From contig NZ_FXTK01000010.1 of assembly GCF_900182695.1 (NCBI RefSeq), positions 60,715 through 124,714 of the forward strand: a DNA stretch of 64,000 nucleotides, in the 5' to 3' direction. Under the pieces are notes generated by a model. It had not been told where the DNA came from and searched no databases. It worked only from the letters and a program-made list of their open reading frames with translations. Source of the DNA: Paracoccus laeviglucosivorans (GTDB taxonomy: Bacteria > Pseudomonadota > Alphaproteobacteria > Rhodobacterales > Rhodobacteraceae). Position numbers and translations under genes: made by a program. Shown here piece after piece: positions 29,322 through 36,431 of the stretch; the stretch's first letter is position 1; each line of letters opens with the position of its first letter.

Positions 29322-30272
29322 ATGCAGACCCAACTGATTTCACCCGATCCCGAAGGCATTGCCCGGATCAGCGCGCTGCTGACCGCAGGCGAAGTCGTGG
29401 CGATCCCGACCGAGACGGTCTACGGCCTTGCGGGCGATGCGCGCAATGCGGTGGCTGTCGCGCGGATCTATGCGGCCAAAGGGCGGCCCAGCTTCAACCC
29501 GCTGATCGTGCATCTGCCCGATCTGGAAACGGCCGAGCGTATCGCGGTTTTCGACGCGCAGTCGCGGGCGCTGGCTGCGGCGTTCTGGCCCGGTGCACTG
29601 ACCATGGTGCTGCCGCTGCGCCCCGACGCCGGCATTGCATCGCTGGTGACGGCGGGATTGGGGACCGTGGCGATCCGGCTGCCTGCGCATCAGGCGGCGC
29701 GGACTTTGCTGCGCGCCTTCGGCGGGCCGCTGGCCGCGCCTTCGGCCAATCCTTCCGGGCGGATCAGCCCGACGGCCGCCGCCCATGTCGCGGACCCGGT
29801 AACGGGTCTGGGTGGGCGGATCCCGGCGGTGCTGGATGCGGGCGCCTGTCCGGTGGGCGTGGAATCGACGATCATCGGCTGGGTCGCGGGCCAGCCTGCG
29901 CTGCTGCGTCCGGGCGGGATCGCCGCCGAGGATATTCAGGCGGTGCTGGGTCAGCCGCTGGCAGCCCCTGTCATCGACCCCGACATGCCAAGCGCGCCGG
30001 GGCAGTTGACCAGCCATTACGCCCCCCGCGCCAGCCTGCGCCTGAACGCCACCAGCGCAGCTGCGGATGAGGTGCTGATCGGCTTTGGCGACGTCGCAGG
30101 AGAGATCAGCCTGAGCGAGAACGGCGATCCGGTCGAGGCGGCGTCGCGGCTGTTCGACATCCTGCACCGTGCCGATGCGCTGGGTCGTCCCATTGCGGTC
30201 GCACCGATTCCAGAAACCGGGTTGGGTGCGGCGATCAACGACCGCCTGCGCCGCGCCGCCGCCCCACGCTAG
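29322..30272 (+). CDS. Threonylcarbamoyl-AMP synthase, Sua5/YwlC type
   Basis: 316 residues, the two-domain form. It makes threonylcarbamoyl-AMP from Thr, bicarbonate and ATP, the first step of the t6A37 modification of tRNAs reading ANN codons. The YrdC domain (residues 8-195) has AIPTETVYGLAGDA, IYAAKGRPSFNPLIVHL, GPLAAPSANPSGRISPT and GVESTIIGW. The C-terminal Sua5 domain (residues about 220-316) starts after SAPGQLTSHYAP. It stands between divergent acyl-CoA dehydrogenase and convergent yqgE genes. Confidence 0.95.
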   Translation: MQTQLISPDPEGIARISALLTAGEVVAIPTETVYGLAGDARNAVAVARIYAAKGRPSFNPLIVHLPDLETAERIAVFDAQSRALAAAFWPGALTMVLPLRPDAGIASLVTAGLGTVAIRLPAHQAARTLLRAFGGPLAAPSANPSGRISPTAAAHVADPVTGLGGRIPAVLDAGACPVGVESTIIGWVAGQPALLRPGGIAAEDIQAVLGQPLAAPVIDPDMPSAPGQLTSHYAPRASLRLNATSAAADEVLIGFGDVAGEISLSENGDPVEAASRLFDILHRADALGRPIAVAPIPETGLGAAINDRLRRAAAPR

Positions 30273-30293
30273 GCGGGGCAGGGGCGGCGGGTG

Positions 30294-30878
30294 TCAGGCG
30301 TGGCCCGCATTTGGCGACAGCGCGATCGGATCGACGCCCATGCCGCGCAGGGCTGCGTTCCATTTGCCGGGATTGTCCGCGCCAAAGATGATTTCGTCGT
30401 AACGCTCGGTCGTCAGCCAGCCATTGTCCAGAATTTCCGAATCAAGCTGACCCGGACCCCATCCGGCATAGCCAAGCGCCAGCATCGCGGGCTGCGGGCC
30501 GCGCCCATTGGCGTAATCTTCCAGAATGTCGCGCGTCGTGGACATGGCCAGATCGTCGCAGATCAGCATATGCGCGTCATCGGGCGGCGTGTTTTCCGGC
30601 AGCCGATGCAGCACGAAGCCGCGCCCCGGCTCGACAGGCCCGCCAAATCGGACGGGAATGTCGATGGCCTTGTCGCTGGCGCTGATGCCCAGCTGTTCCA
30701 GCAATTCGGTAAAGACGATCTCGGGCATGGGCCGGTTGACCACCAGCCCCATCGCGCCTTCCTCGGAATGGGCGCAGACAAGGATGACGGAATGTTCAAA
30801 GCGCGGGTCGCGCACGCCGGGCATGGCGATCAGCATCTTGCCGGTCAGGTTGCTCGAAGGGTCCAAATGCCGCTCCAT
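30294..30878 (-). CDS. YqgE/AlgH family protein
   Basis: 194 residues of the UPF0301 family. The start LTGKMLIAMPGVRDPRFEHSV (given as residues 11-31) and EGAMGLVVNRP are diagnostic, together with GGPVEPGRGFVLHR and LGYAGWGPGQLDSEI. AlgH was named in Pseudomonas as a regulator of alginate, but the biochemical role of the family is not settled. It is a small cytoplasmic protein without DNA-binding motifs. It diverges from the DsbD-domain gene and converges with the threonylcarbamoyl-AMP synthase gene. Confidence 0.93.
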   Translation of the reverse strand: MERHLDPSSNLTGKMLIAMPGVRDPRFEHSVILVCAHSEEGAMGLVVNRPMPEIVFTELLEQLGISASDKAIDIPVRFGGPVEPGRGFVLHRLPENTPPDDAHMLICDDLAMSTTRDILEDYANGRGPQPAMLALGYAGWGPGQLDSEILDNGWLTTERYDEIIFGADNPGKWNAALRGMGVDPIALSPNAGHA

Positions 30879-30987
30879 TGGTTTCCCTTAAAGATCGGAC
30901 CTGACAGCCGATTGCGCAAGAGAGCGCGGAACTCCTGCCGGATTTGTGACTTCCCGACCACCCCCTGCGACGCCTAAGAATGCGAAC

Positions 30988-31779
30988 ATGAAAGCTTTTG
31001 TCCTGCTGACCTGTCTTGCCGTGCCTGCCCTTGCCCAAGGGGCGCTGGCGCAATCCGACCCCGACGACCTGCCGCCGGGGCTGGTTTCGGCCGAATTGCT
31101 GCCGGGCTGGATCACGCCGGACGGACACCGCATGACGGCATTGCGGCTTGAGCTTGAGCCGGGCTGGAAAACCTATTGGCGCAGCCCCGGCGATGCGGGC
31201 GTGCCGCCGCGCTTCGACTGGCAGGGGTCGCAGAACATGGCGCAGGTGACGCCGCACTGGCCCCGCCCCGAAGCCATCGAATCGGGCGGAGAGCGCACGC
31301 TGGGTTATCACGACCAGCTTGTCCTGCCGCTGGAGATTGCGCCCGCGACCCCCGGCCAGCCGGTCGATCTGCAGGCCAAGGTGGATTTCGGGCTGTGTCT
31401 GGACATCTGCGTGCCCGCCCATATCGTGCTGACCGCGCCCCCCGTGGGTGACGGGCCGGACCCGCTGATCCAGTCCGCTTTGGCCGAGGTGCCCGAACAA
31501 TCACCCGACCATCCCCTGTGCCGGATCGAGGAAATTGCGGACGGGATGCGCGTCACCGCGCTGTTTCCCGATGAAAATGCGCCGGAAGTCGCGATGGAGT
31601 TGCCCGACACATGGGTATCGCAGCCCGAGCTTGAGCAGCGTGACGGCATGTTGCACGCGCAGGCGGATTTCGTGGGCGAAACGGGCAAACCCTTTGCGCT
31701 GGACCCGTCGCAGCTGGTGCTGACGCTGATCGCGCCCGACCACGCCACCGAATATCGCGGCTGCAATACCGAAGGTTAG
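30988..31779 (+). CDS. Periplasmic protein with DsbD N-terminal-like domain
   Basis: 263 residues. The signal peptide (MKAFVLLTCLAVPALAQGALA) supports start 30988 rather than 30946. The mature domain, with ELEPGWKTYWRSPGDAGVPPRF and the paired cysteines FGLCLDICVPAH, resembles the immunoglobulin-like thiol domain of DsbD/ScsB that passes electrons to periplasmic acceptors. The transmembrane hub and thioredoxin domain of a whole DsbD are absent, so the domain stands alone and would need a CcdA/DsbD-type partner. Its stop overlaps the convergent uracil-DNA glycosylase gene by four bases. Confidence 0.8.
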   Translation: MKAFVLLTCLAVPALAQGALAQSDPDDLPPGLVSAELLPGWITPDGHRMTALRLELEPGWKTYWRSPGDAGVPPRFDWQGSQNMAQVTPHWPRPEAIESGGERTLGYHDQLVLPLEIAPATPGQPVDLQAKVDFGLCLDICVPAHIVLTAPPVGDGPDPLIQSALAEVPEQSPDHPLCRIEEIADGMRVTALFPDENAPEVAMELPDTWVSQPELEQRDGMLHAQADFVGETGKPFALDPSQLVLTLIAPDHATEYRGCNTEG

Positions 31780-32585
31780 GGCTTCGGCCCCGCCTCAAGC
31801 CTTGCGGCGATGGACAGAAGATCGCCCCACGCCTCGCGCTTGGCCAATGGCGTGCGCAGCAGATAGGCGGGATGGGTCATGGGCAGCGTGGGCAGGCCGA
31901 ACGCCTCGGACCACTGACCGCGCAACTTCAGGATGCCCTGACGGTTCAGCGCCGCAATGCAGGGCGTGTTGCCCATCAGGACCAGCATTTCCGGCTGTGC
32001 CAGTTCTACATGCCGGCGCAGAAACGGCAGCATGGCCGCGATTTCGGCAGGTTCGGGGCGGCGGTTGCCCGGCGGACGCCATGGCAGGACATTGGTGATG
32101 TAAAGCCCGCGCTCGGCATCCACGGTGTCGCGGGCAAGGCCGATGGCCGCGAACATGCGGTCCAGCAACTGCCCCGCACGCCCGACAAAGGGTCGGCCCT
32201 GCAAATCCTCTTCCTCGCCTGGTGCTTCGCCGATCACCATGACGCGCGCGCCCGCCTTGCCATCGGCAAAGCAGAAATTGCGCGCACCCTTGCGAATCTC
32301 GATGGCGTCAAAGGCTTCCTGCGCCTCGGCCAGTGCGGCCAGCGTCGATGCGCCAGCGGCCAGAGCTTCGGCGCGGGCGGCGTGATCCTCGGCCTCGTCC
32401 CGGCGCGGCGCGGGGGCAGCAGCGGGGGCGGCTGCAGGGGTTTCGGCGCGGTCGGGCAGATCGTAGCGGTCGATCGCCGCATCCATGCAGGGTTCGTCCG
32501 CGCCAAGCTCGGCCTGCCACTGAAGCAAGGCCAGTGCCGTTTCCGCGTCCAGCGCGAATCCCCTATATGTCGGATCAGCCGTCAT
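31776..32585 (-). CDS. Uracil-DNA glycosylase, family 4-like, apparently lacking the Fe-S ligands
   Basis: 269 residues from ATG 32585. The active-site loop [20 protein letters not shown] (residues 116-135) and the second motif MTHPAYLLR (236-244) identify a family-4-type uracil excision enzyme that starts base-excision repair. Residues 45-90 form an Ala/Pro-rich insert. The four Cys that hold the [4Fe-4S] cluster in family 4 are not seen: the N-terminal pair is replaced by FDAIEIRKG, the third by Trp169 in LPWRPPG, and the fourth by Met185. Only Cys33, Cys105 and Cys209 exist. Loss of the cluster is read from motifs, not from structure. Confidence 0.87.
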   Translation of the reverse strand: MTADPTYRGFALDAETALALLQWQAELGADEPCMDAAIDRYDLPDRAETPAAAPAAAPAPRRDEAEDHAARAEALAAGASTLAALAEAQEAFDAIEIRKGARNFCFADGKAGARVMVIGEAPGEEEDLQGRPFVGRAGQLLDRMFAAIGLARDTVDAERGLYITNVLPWRPPGNRRPEPAEIAAMLPFLRRHVELAQPEMLVLMGNTPCIAALNRQGILKLRGQWSEAFGLPTLPMTHPAYLLRTPLAKREAWGDLLSIAARLEAGPKP

Positions 32586-32627
32586 GGGGCGCAAGCTATT
32601 GCCCCATGCCCGCGCGGACAAGCCGCC

Positions 32628-33029
32628 CTATTGCGATTGCGTCAGGGGCGTCGTGCCGCCGCCCATATCGACCAGCTTCTGGATCAGCGGCTTGGCCGTC
32701 GGCCCGATGCGGTCGCAGGCCTGTGGGTCGTCCAGCAGCTTGAATGCGGGCCCGTAATATTTCTTGTCATAGGTCGTGGCATTCAGTCCCAGCTTGGCGG
32801 CCAGCCTGTCGCCCGTGCCGGTGATCAGCGTCCATTCGCCATTGCTGATTTCATAGCCCGGACAGTTCGAGGTGATGACATTCACATTCGCCAATTCCTC
32901 GATCAGCCTTGCCGCCTCGGCATCGTCGATCTGCGAGATGTCGGGAAGCTGGACCGTCACGCCCCCATCCGCCAGCGCCGCACCTGTCATCAGGACCAGC
33001 GCGCCGGCCGCTGCCGCCATTGCCTTCAT
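32628..33029 (-). CDS. Hypothetical secreted protein
   Basis: 133 residues, not recognised. A signal peptide (MKAMAAAAGALVLMTGAALA) precedes a small acidic domain with two Cys (ITSNCPGYEIS and PQACDRIGP) that could form one disulfide. The segment LTQSQ ends the protein. It is probably periplasmic. The gene is transcribed toward the uracil-DNA glycosylase gene, separated by 42 bases, and diverges from leuB. No motif suggests an activity. Confidence 0.7.
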   Translation of the reverse strand: MKAMAAAAGALVLMTGAALADGGVTVQLPDISQIDDAEAARLIEELANVNVITSNCPGYEISNGEWTLITGTGDRLAAKLGLNATTYDKKYYGPAFKLLDDPQACDRIGPTAKPLIQKLVDMGGGTTPLTQSQ

Positions 33030-33174
33030 GGGCTGCCCCTTTATTCGGTTCCTTGGCTCTATCGGGCATCAGCCGCCTTGCGGGCGCAACCCAATTCGCC
33101 GTGAACTTGACGCAAGGCCATGGCGGGGCTAGGCGATCTGACGACGCGATGAAAAGCACGAGGAGATGCCCGCG

Positions 33175-34296
33175 ATGACCACCCATTCCCTGCTGATCCT
33201 GCCCGGCGACGGCATCGGCCCCGAAGTCATGGTCGAGGTCCGCAAGGTCATCGGCTGGTTCCAGTCGAACCGCGGCATCGCCTTTGACGTGTCCGAGGAT
33301 CTGGTCGGCGGCGCGGCTTACGACAAATACGGCAAGCCCCTTGCCGACGAGACGATGGCCAAGGCGCAATCGGTCGATGCCGTCCTGCTGGGTGCGGTCG
33401 GCGGCCCGGCCTATGACAACCTTGATTTCAGCGTCAAACCCGAACGCGGCCTGCTGCGTCTGCGCAAGGAAATGGACCTGTATGCCAACCTGCGCCCGGC
33501 GCAATGCTTCGACGCGCTGGCGGATTTTTCCTCGCTGAAGCGCGAGGTGGTCGCTGGCCTCGACATCCTGATCGTGCGCGAACTGACCTCGGGCATCTAT
33601 TTCGGCGAACCGCGCGGCATCCATTCCGACGACAACAACCCCGAGAATGAGGGCGGGCGCGTCGGCATCAACACCCAGCGTTACACCTCGGGCGAAATCC
33701 GCCGCGTGGCGCGGGCCGCATTCGAGCTGGCCAAGAAACGCGGCAACCGCGTCTGTTCGATGGAAAAAGCCAACGTCATGGAATCGGGCATCCTGTGGCG
33801 CGAGGAAGTGCAATGGGTCCACGACAACGAATACCCCGAGGTCGAGCTGTCGCACATGTATGCCGATAACGGCGCCATGCAGCTGGTGCGCCGCCCCAAC
33901 CAGTTCGACGTGATCGTGACCGACAATCTGTTCGGCGACATTCTTTCGGACGCGGCGGCGATGCTGACCGGATCGCTTGGGATGCTGCCTTCCGCGTCGC
34001 TGGGTGCGCCCATGGCCAACGGTCGCCCCAAGGCGCTGTATGAGCCGGTCCACGGCTCTGCCCCTGACATCGCCGGTCAGGGCAAGGCCAACCCGATCGC
34101 CTGTATCCTGAGCTTTGCGATGGCGCTTCGCTATTCCTTCAACCTGCTGGCCGAAGCCGACCTGCTGGAAAAAGCGGTCGAGAAAGTGCTGGCAGACGGC
34201 GTTCGCACCGCCGATCTGATGGGCGCCGAAGGCGGCACGCCGGTTTCGACCGCCGAGATGGGCGACAAGATCGTCGCGGCCCTGTCGGCGCTGTGA
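33175..34296 (+). CDS. leuB: 3-Isopropylmalate dehydrogenase
   Basis: 373 residues. It oxidises and decarboxylates 3-isopropylmalate in leucine synthesis. Family segments are [26 protein letters not shown], the catalytic arm [13 protein letters not shown], and [16 protein letters not shown] with the catalytic Lys. The metal-binding Asp residues lie in [18 protein letters not shown] 33175 is nine bases from GAGGAG (33160-33165); ATG 33166 is too close to that site. A terminator follows at 34305-34334, so it is monocistronic at its 3' end. The leuCD genes are not in the window. Confidence 0.96.
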   Translation: MTTHSLLILPGDGIGPEVMVEVRKVIGWFQSNRGIAFDVSEDLVGGAAYDKYGKPLADETMAKAQSVDAVLLGAVGGPAYDNLDFSVKPERGLLRLRKEMDLYANLRPAQCFDALADFSSLKREVVAGLDILIVRELTSGIYFGEPRGIHSDDNNPENEGGRVGINTQRYTSGEIRRVARAAFELAKKRGNRVCSMEKANVMESGILWREEVQWVHDNEYPEVELSHMYADNGAMQLVRRPNQFDVIVTDNLFGDILSDAAAMLTGSLGMLPSASLGAPMANGRPKALYEPVHGSAPDIAGQGKANPIACILSFAMALRYSFNLLAEADLLEKAVEKVLADGVRTADLMGAEGGTPVSTAEMGDKIVAALSAL

Positions 34297-34304
34297 TCCC
34301 CTTG

Positions 34305-34334
34305 CCGCGCCTGCCTGTGGGTGGGCGCGGCTTT
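34305..34334 (+). terminator. Rho-independent terminator of leuB
   Basis: Eleven-pair stem, ccgcgcctgcc (34305-34315) / ggtgggcgcgg (34320-34330), with two G-T wobbles and a 4-base loop, followed by cttttg, nine bases after the leuB stop. Confidence 0.75.
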
Positions 34335-34398
34335 TGCTGCGGGGTGCGAAAATCCCCTTGCATTCCGCCGCCCCACGGGCTACCTGCCGCTCCACGGT

Positions 34399-34475
34399 CG
34401 GAGCGTAGCGCAGCCTGGTAGCGCACCTGCTTCGGGAGCAGGGGGTCGGAGGTTCGAATCCTCTCGCTCCGACCA
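34399..34475 (+). tRNA. tRNA-Pro (anticodon CGG)
   Basis: 77 bases with the CCA end encoded. Acceptor arms cggagcg (34399-34405) and cgctccg (34465-34471) pair fully. The D arm contains cagcctggtagcg, and the anticodon arm is cctgc-ttcggga-gcagg with anticodon CGG at 34433-34435, reading the Pro codon CCG. The T loop is ggttcgaatcc. It sits between leuB and the accessory gene cluster. tRNA 3' ends are common integration sites; no second copy of this end was found in the window. Confidence 0.97.
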
Positions 34476-35002
34476 TTTTCTCTCTCGATTATTGTTTTAG
34501 AGCTACGGATGCTTTGTCCCTAACTGCTCTAACTGTCCTTGGCTGGGCGTGAGTGTCTGGAAACCGGGCGCTTTGAAGTTGCTTGAACCGTCCAAAGGCG
34601 CCGCAGTTACCAATGCCCCGGCCCGGTTAGGGCGCTATGGATCAAGGGTCATCGACTTGTCGCTGCGGGCAGGATCACCTCGGCCCCGTCCTTCATGGCG
34701 ATCATGGACCAGATGCTTTCCGCGATCATGTCGGGGTCGATGACCGGGATCTGCGGAGCGACTGTGGCACCTGCGGCAGTCGCCATGGGCACTCCGGCTG
34801 ATCTGTCGATGATGGCCCCGATGGTTACTTTCCCGCGAACACGCCGCGATCCCTTACCTCCGCATTCAGGGTATGGACATCACCACGGCCCAGACCGAGT
34901 TAGACAGTCGTCTTGCGACGACCAAGACCGGATGATGACAGCTGCGATGCAGCCACTCCCAACCCGGACACCCGCAGCGCTTTTAACAGCAATTGGCACT
35001 GG
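34476..35002. other. Degraded region after tRNA-Pro, no intact gene seen
   Basis: 527 bases between tRNA-Pro and the DUF4231-like gene. The first part (34476-34560) is AT-rich. Short open frames exist on both strands but none has a convincing start, binding site or family. The segment 34649-34840 read on the minus strand resembles the end of a dehydrogenase and is listed separately. The rest (34841-35002) was not recognised. This looks like a junction between core chromosome and an inserted block. Confidence 0.5.
34649..34840 (-). pseudogene. Possible 3' remnant of a short-chain dehydrogenase gene
   Basis: On the minus strand, reading to a TGA at 34649-34651, the frame includes GKVTIGAIIDRSAG, then IDPDMIAESIWSMIAMKDGA. 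This resembles the C-terminal part of short-chain dehydrogenase/reductase proteins, where a DPD-x-IAE helix follows the last strand. No cofactor-binding part is present upstream, so only about 60 codons remain. The match is by eye and weak; it could be chance. Confidence 0.35.
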
Positions 35003-35491
35003 CTAGTTTTTCCGCCCCTCGGTCGTCGTGGAGCCGGATGGCAGGGCTGAGTTCTTCAGCATCGAAGCACGCCATGCCAGATTTTCCGTGCTCAGGATCG
35101 TGTTCAACGCCTCTGCCAGCACCTTGTTCTTATCGCCCGTGCGGTAAGGTCCGGCCTCGGCATGATACAGGATCGCTTCGCAGCGAAGCGCCTCGCGTGC
35201 GGTGCGATAGTAGATCCAGCGGTCGTGAAAACCAAACAATTGCCTTGCGCCCTGAACGATCGTGATTGCGGCACCCAGCACCGCCATTCTGAAGGTCAGG
35301 GCAGCGGTATCGGCGCCGATCAGCGGGATCAGCGGAATGGCCGAGGAAAATACCACGATCAAAAGGCTGGACCCGTGATGCAGCACCGAGGCGATCCTTG
35401 CATGGGTTTCGTAATATTGCGCATTGCGCAGCAGCGTCGCAAGGCTGTCGGTTTCCAAGGGATGCGTCGCGACACCAAGGAGCATCTTCAT
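35003..35491 (-). CDS. DUF4231/SLATT-like small membrane protein
   Basis: 162 residues. Two transmembrane helices (about 37-58 and 64-82) are followed by a conserved-looking segment, FHDRWIYYRTAREALRCEAILYHAEAGPY (residues 88-116), whose W-x-x-Y-R-x-x-x-E-x-L and A-G-P-Y pattern resembles DUF4231 proteins of the SLATT group. Known SLATT proteins are predicted membrane effectors, some in nucleotide-signal conflict systems; the link here is by motif only. It overlaps the upstream membrane-protein gene as ATGA (35488-35491), so the two are coupled. It is the last gene of the minus-strand cluster, facing tRNA-Pro. Confidence 0.65.
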   Translation of the reverse strand: MKMLLGVATHPLETDSLATLLRNAQYYETHARIASVLHHGSSLLIVVFSSAIPLIPLIGADTAALTFRMAVLGAAITIVQGARQLFGFHDRWIYYRTAREALRCEAILYHAEAGPYRTGDKNKVLAEALNTILSTENLAWRASMLKNSALPSGSTTTEGRKN

Positions 35492-36402
35492 CCGCGGCCT
35501 TCGTAGAAACCTTGCCGCAAACTTGGGGTGGCGTTCATCGGGCGGGGGTTTTCGATCAGCACCCGGTCGCCCAGATAGACACGCGCGGGAAAGCGAAACG
35601 GCGTGGGGGCAAGGCCGTCATACATCGTTTCGCCAGCATCGATTCCCGCAGACTCGATCGCGGCCTGATCCCAGACCAGACGGACCGAGGCGAAGATCGG
35701 CAATATCAGCTGCTCGCCCGGTCCGATCACCGGCAGACCATCCATCATCTCGGTGCCGACCCGGTCGGCCACGCATTCGTCGCTGATCGAGCTTTTGAAA
35801 CAAGGCGGGTCTTGCGACAACGAACCGTCGATGAAGCCGTCATAGGCATCTATCGCCTTTTGGTCGTTGTCGAGCAGCGCCAGTTCGATCCGCAGCCCCG
35901 TCAACGGATCCGGGTCGAAAGAACGCAGCGCATAGGTTCCCAATATCACATCGGCGCGCGTATCCGATCTGCAGGCCGCTTCCCATCCAGCGACGGTTTC
36001 GGCGGGGACGGGGTCATCGCCCTCTCCGCCCATCGCAAGGCTTCCGGCCGAGCCAGCGCAGAACACCTGCGTTGCCTGCATGACCTGATCGTCCAGATGC
36101 AGCAACCATGCAGGCTGAACCATCCGCACGCCCTGCACCTGTTCGGCGATCCGCTCGAACCCCTCGCGGATGCCGATGCCGGGTTCCAGCTCGACCATCA
36201 GGTATTCTTCGCTGATCTTGGGCAAGGGCGGGTCGCGAAACCAGCCCGCAATCCGCCCGGTCGTATCGGCCATGTCGCCAAAAAGCCCCAGAAGAAAGGC
36301 CAATGCCGCCAGGATCAGGGGCGGCGTCCATTTTCGTTCCGGGCGCACAGGCGGAGCGGGGGGCGAGACACCCGGCGGGTTTGTATTGGCATCGTGTGAC
36401 AT
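35488..36402 (-). CDS. Hypothetical single-pass membrane protein
   Basis: 304 residues, unrecognised. A Pro-rich cytoplasmic head (residues 1-25) is followed by one transmembrane helix (LILAALAFLLGLFGDMA, residues 29-45) and a large soluble domain of about 250 residues with five Cys, probably outside the cytoplasm, where disulfides could form (VFCAGSA, EAACRSD, PPCFKSSISDECVAD). GGAG precedes ATG 36402. It lies 29 bases after the holin-lysin fusion gene and is coupled to the DUF4231-like gene. The gene order suggests the pair serves with the fusion protein. Confidence 0.75.
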   Translation of the reverse strand: MSHDANTNPPGVSPPAPPVRPERKWTPPLILAALAFLLGLFGDMADTTGRIAGWFRDPPLPKISEEYLMVELEPGIGIREGFERIAEQVQGVRMVQPAWLLHLDDQVMQATQVFCAGSAGSLAMGGEGDDPVPAETVAGWEAACRSDTRADVILGTYALRSFDPDPLTGLRIELALLDNDQKAIDAYDGFIDGSLSQDPPCFKSSISDECVADRVGTEMMDGLPVIGPGEQLILPIFASVRLVWDQAAIESAGIDAGETMYDGLAPTPFRFPARVYLGDRVLIENPRPMNATPSLRQGFYEGRG

Positions 36403-36431
36403 CTGCTCCTCCGGGGGAAAAGCGGGGGCAT

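Noticed and set aside
34494..34505. gttttagagcta, identical to the start of a well-known type II CRISPR repeat
   Set aside because: A single 12-base occurrence with no repeats, spacers, tracrRNA or cas genes nearby; chance match in an AT-rich gap.
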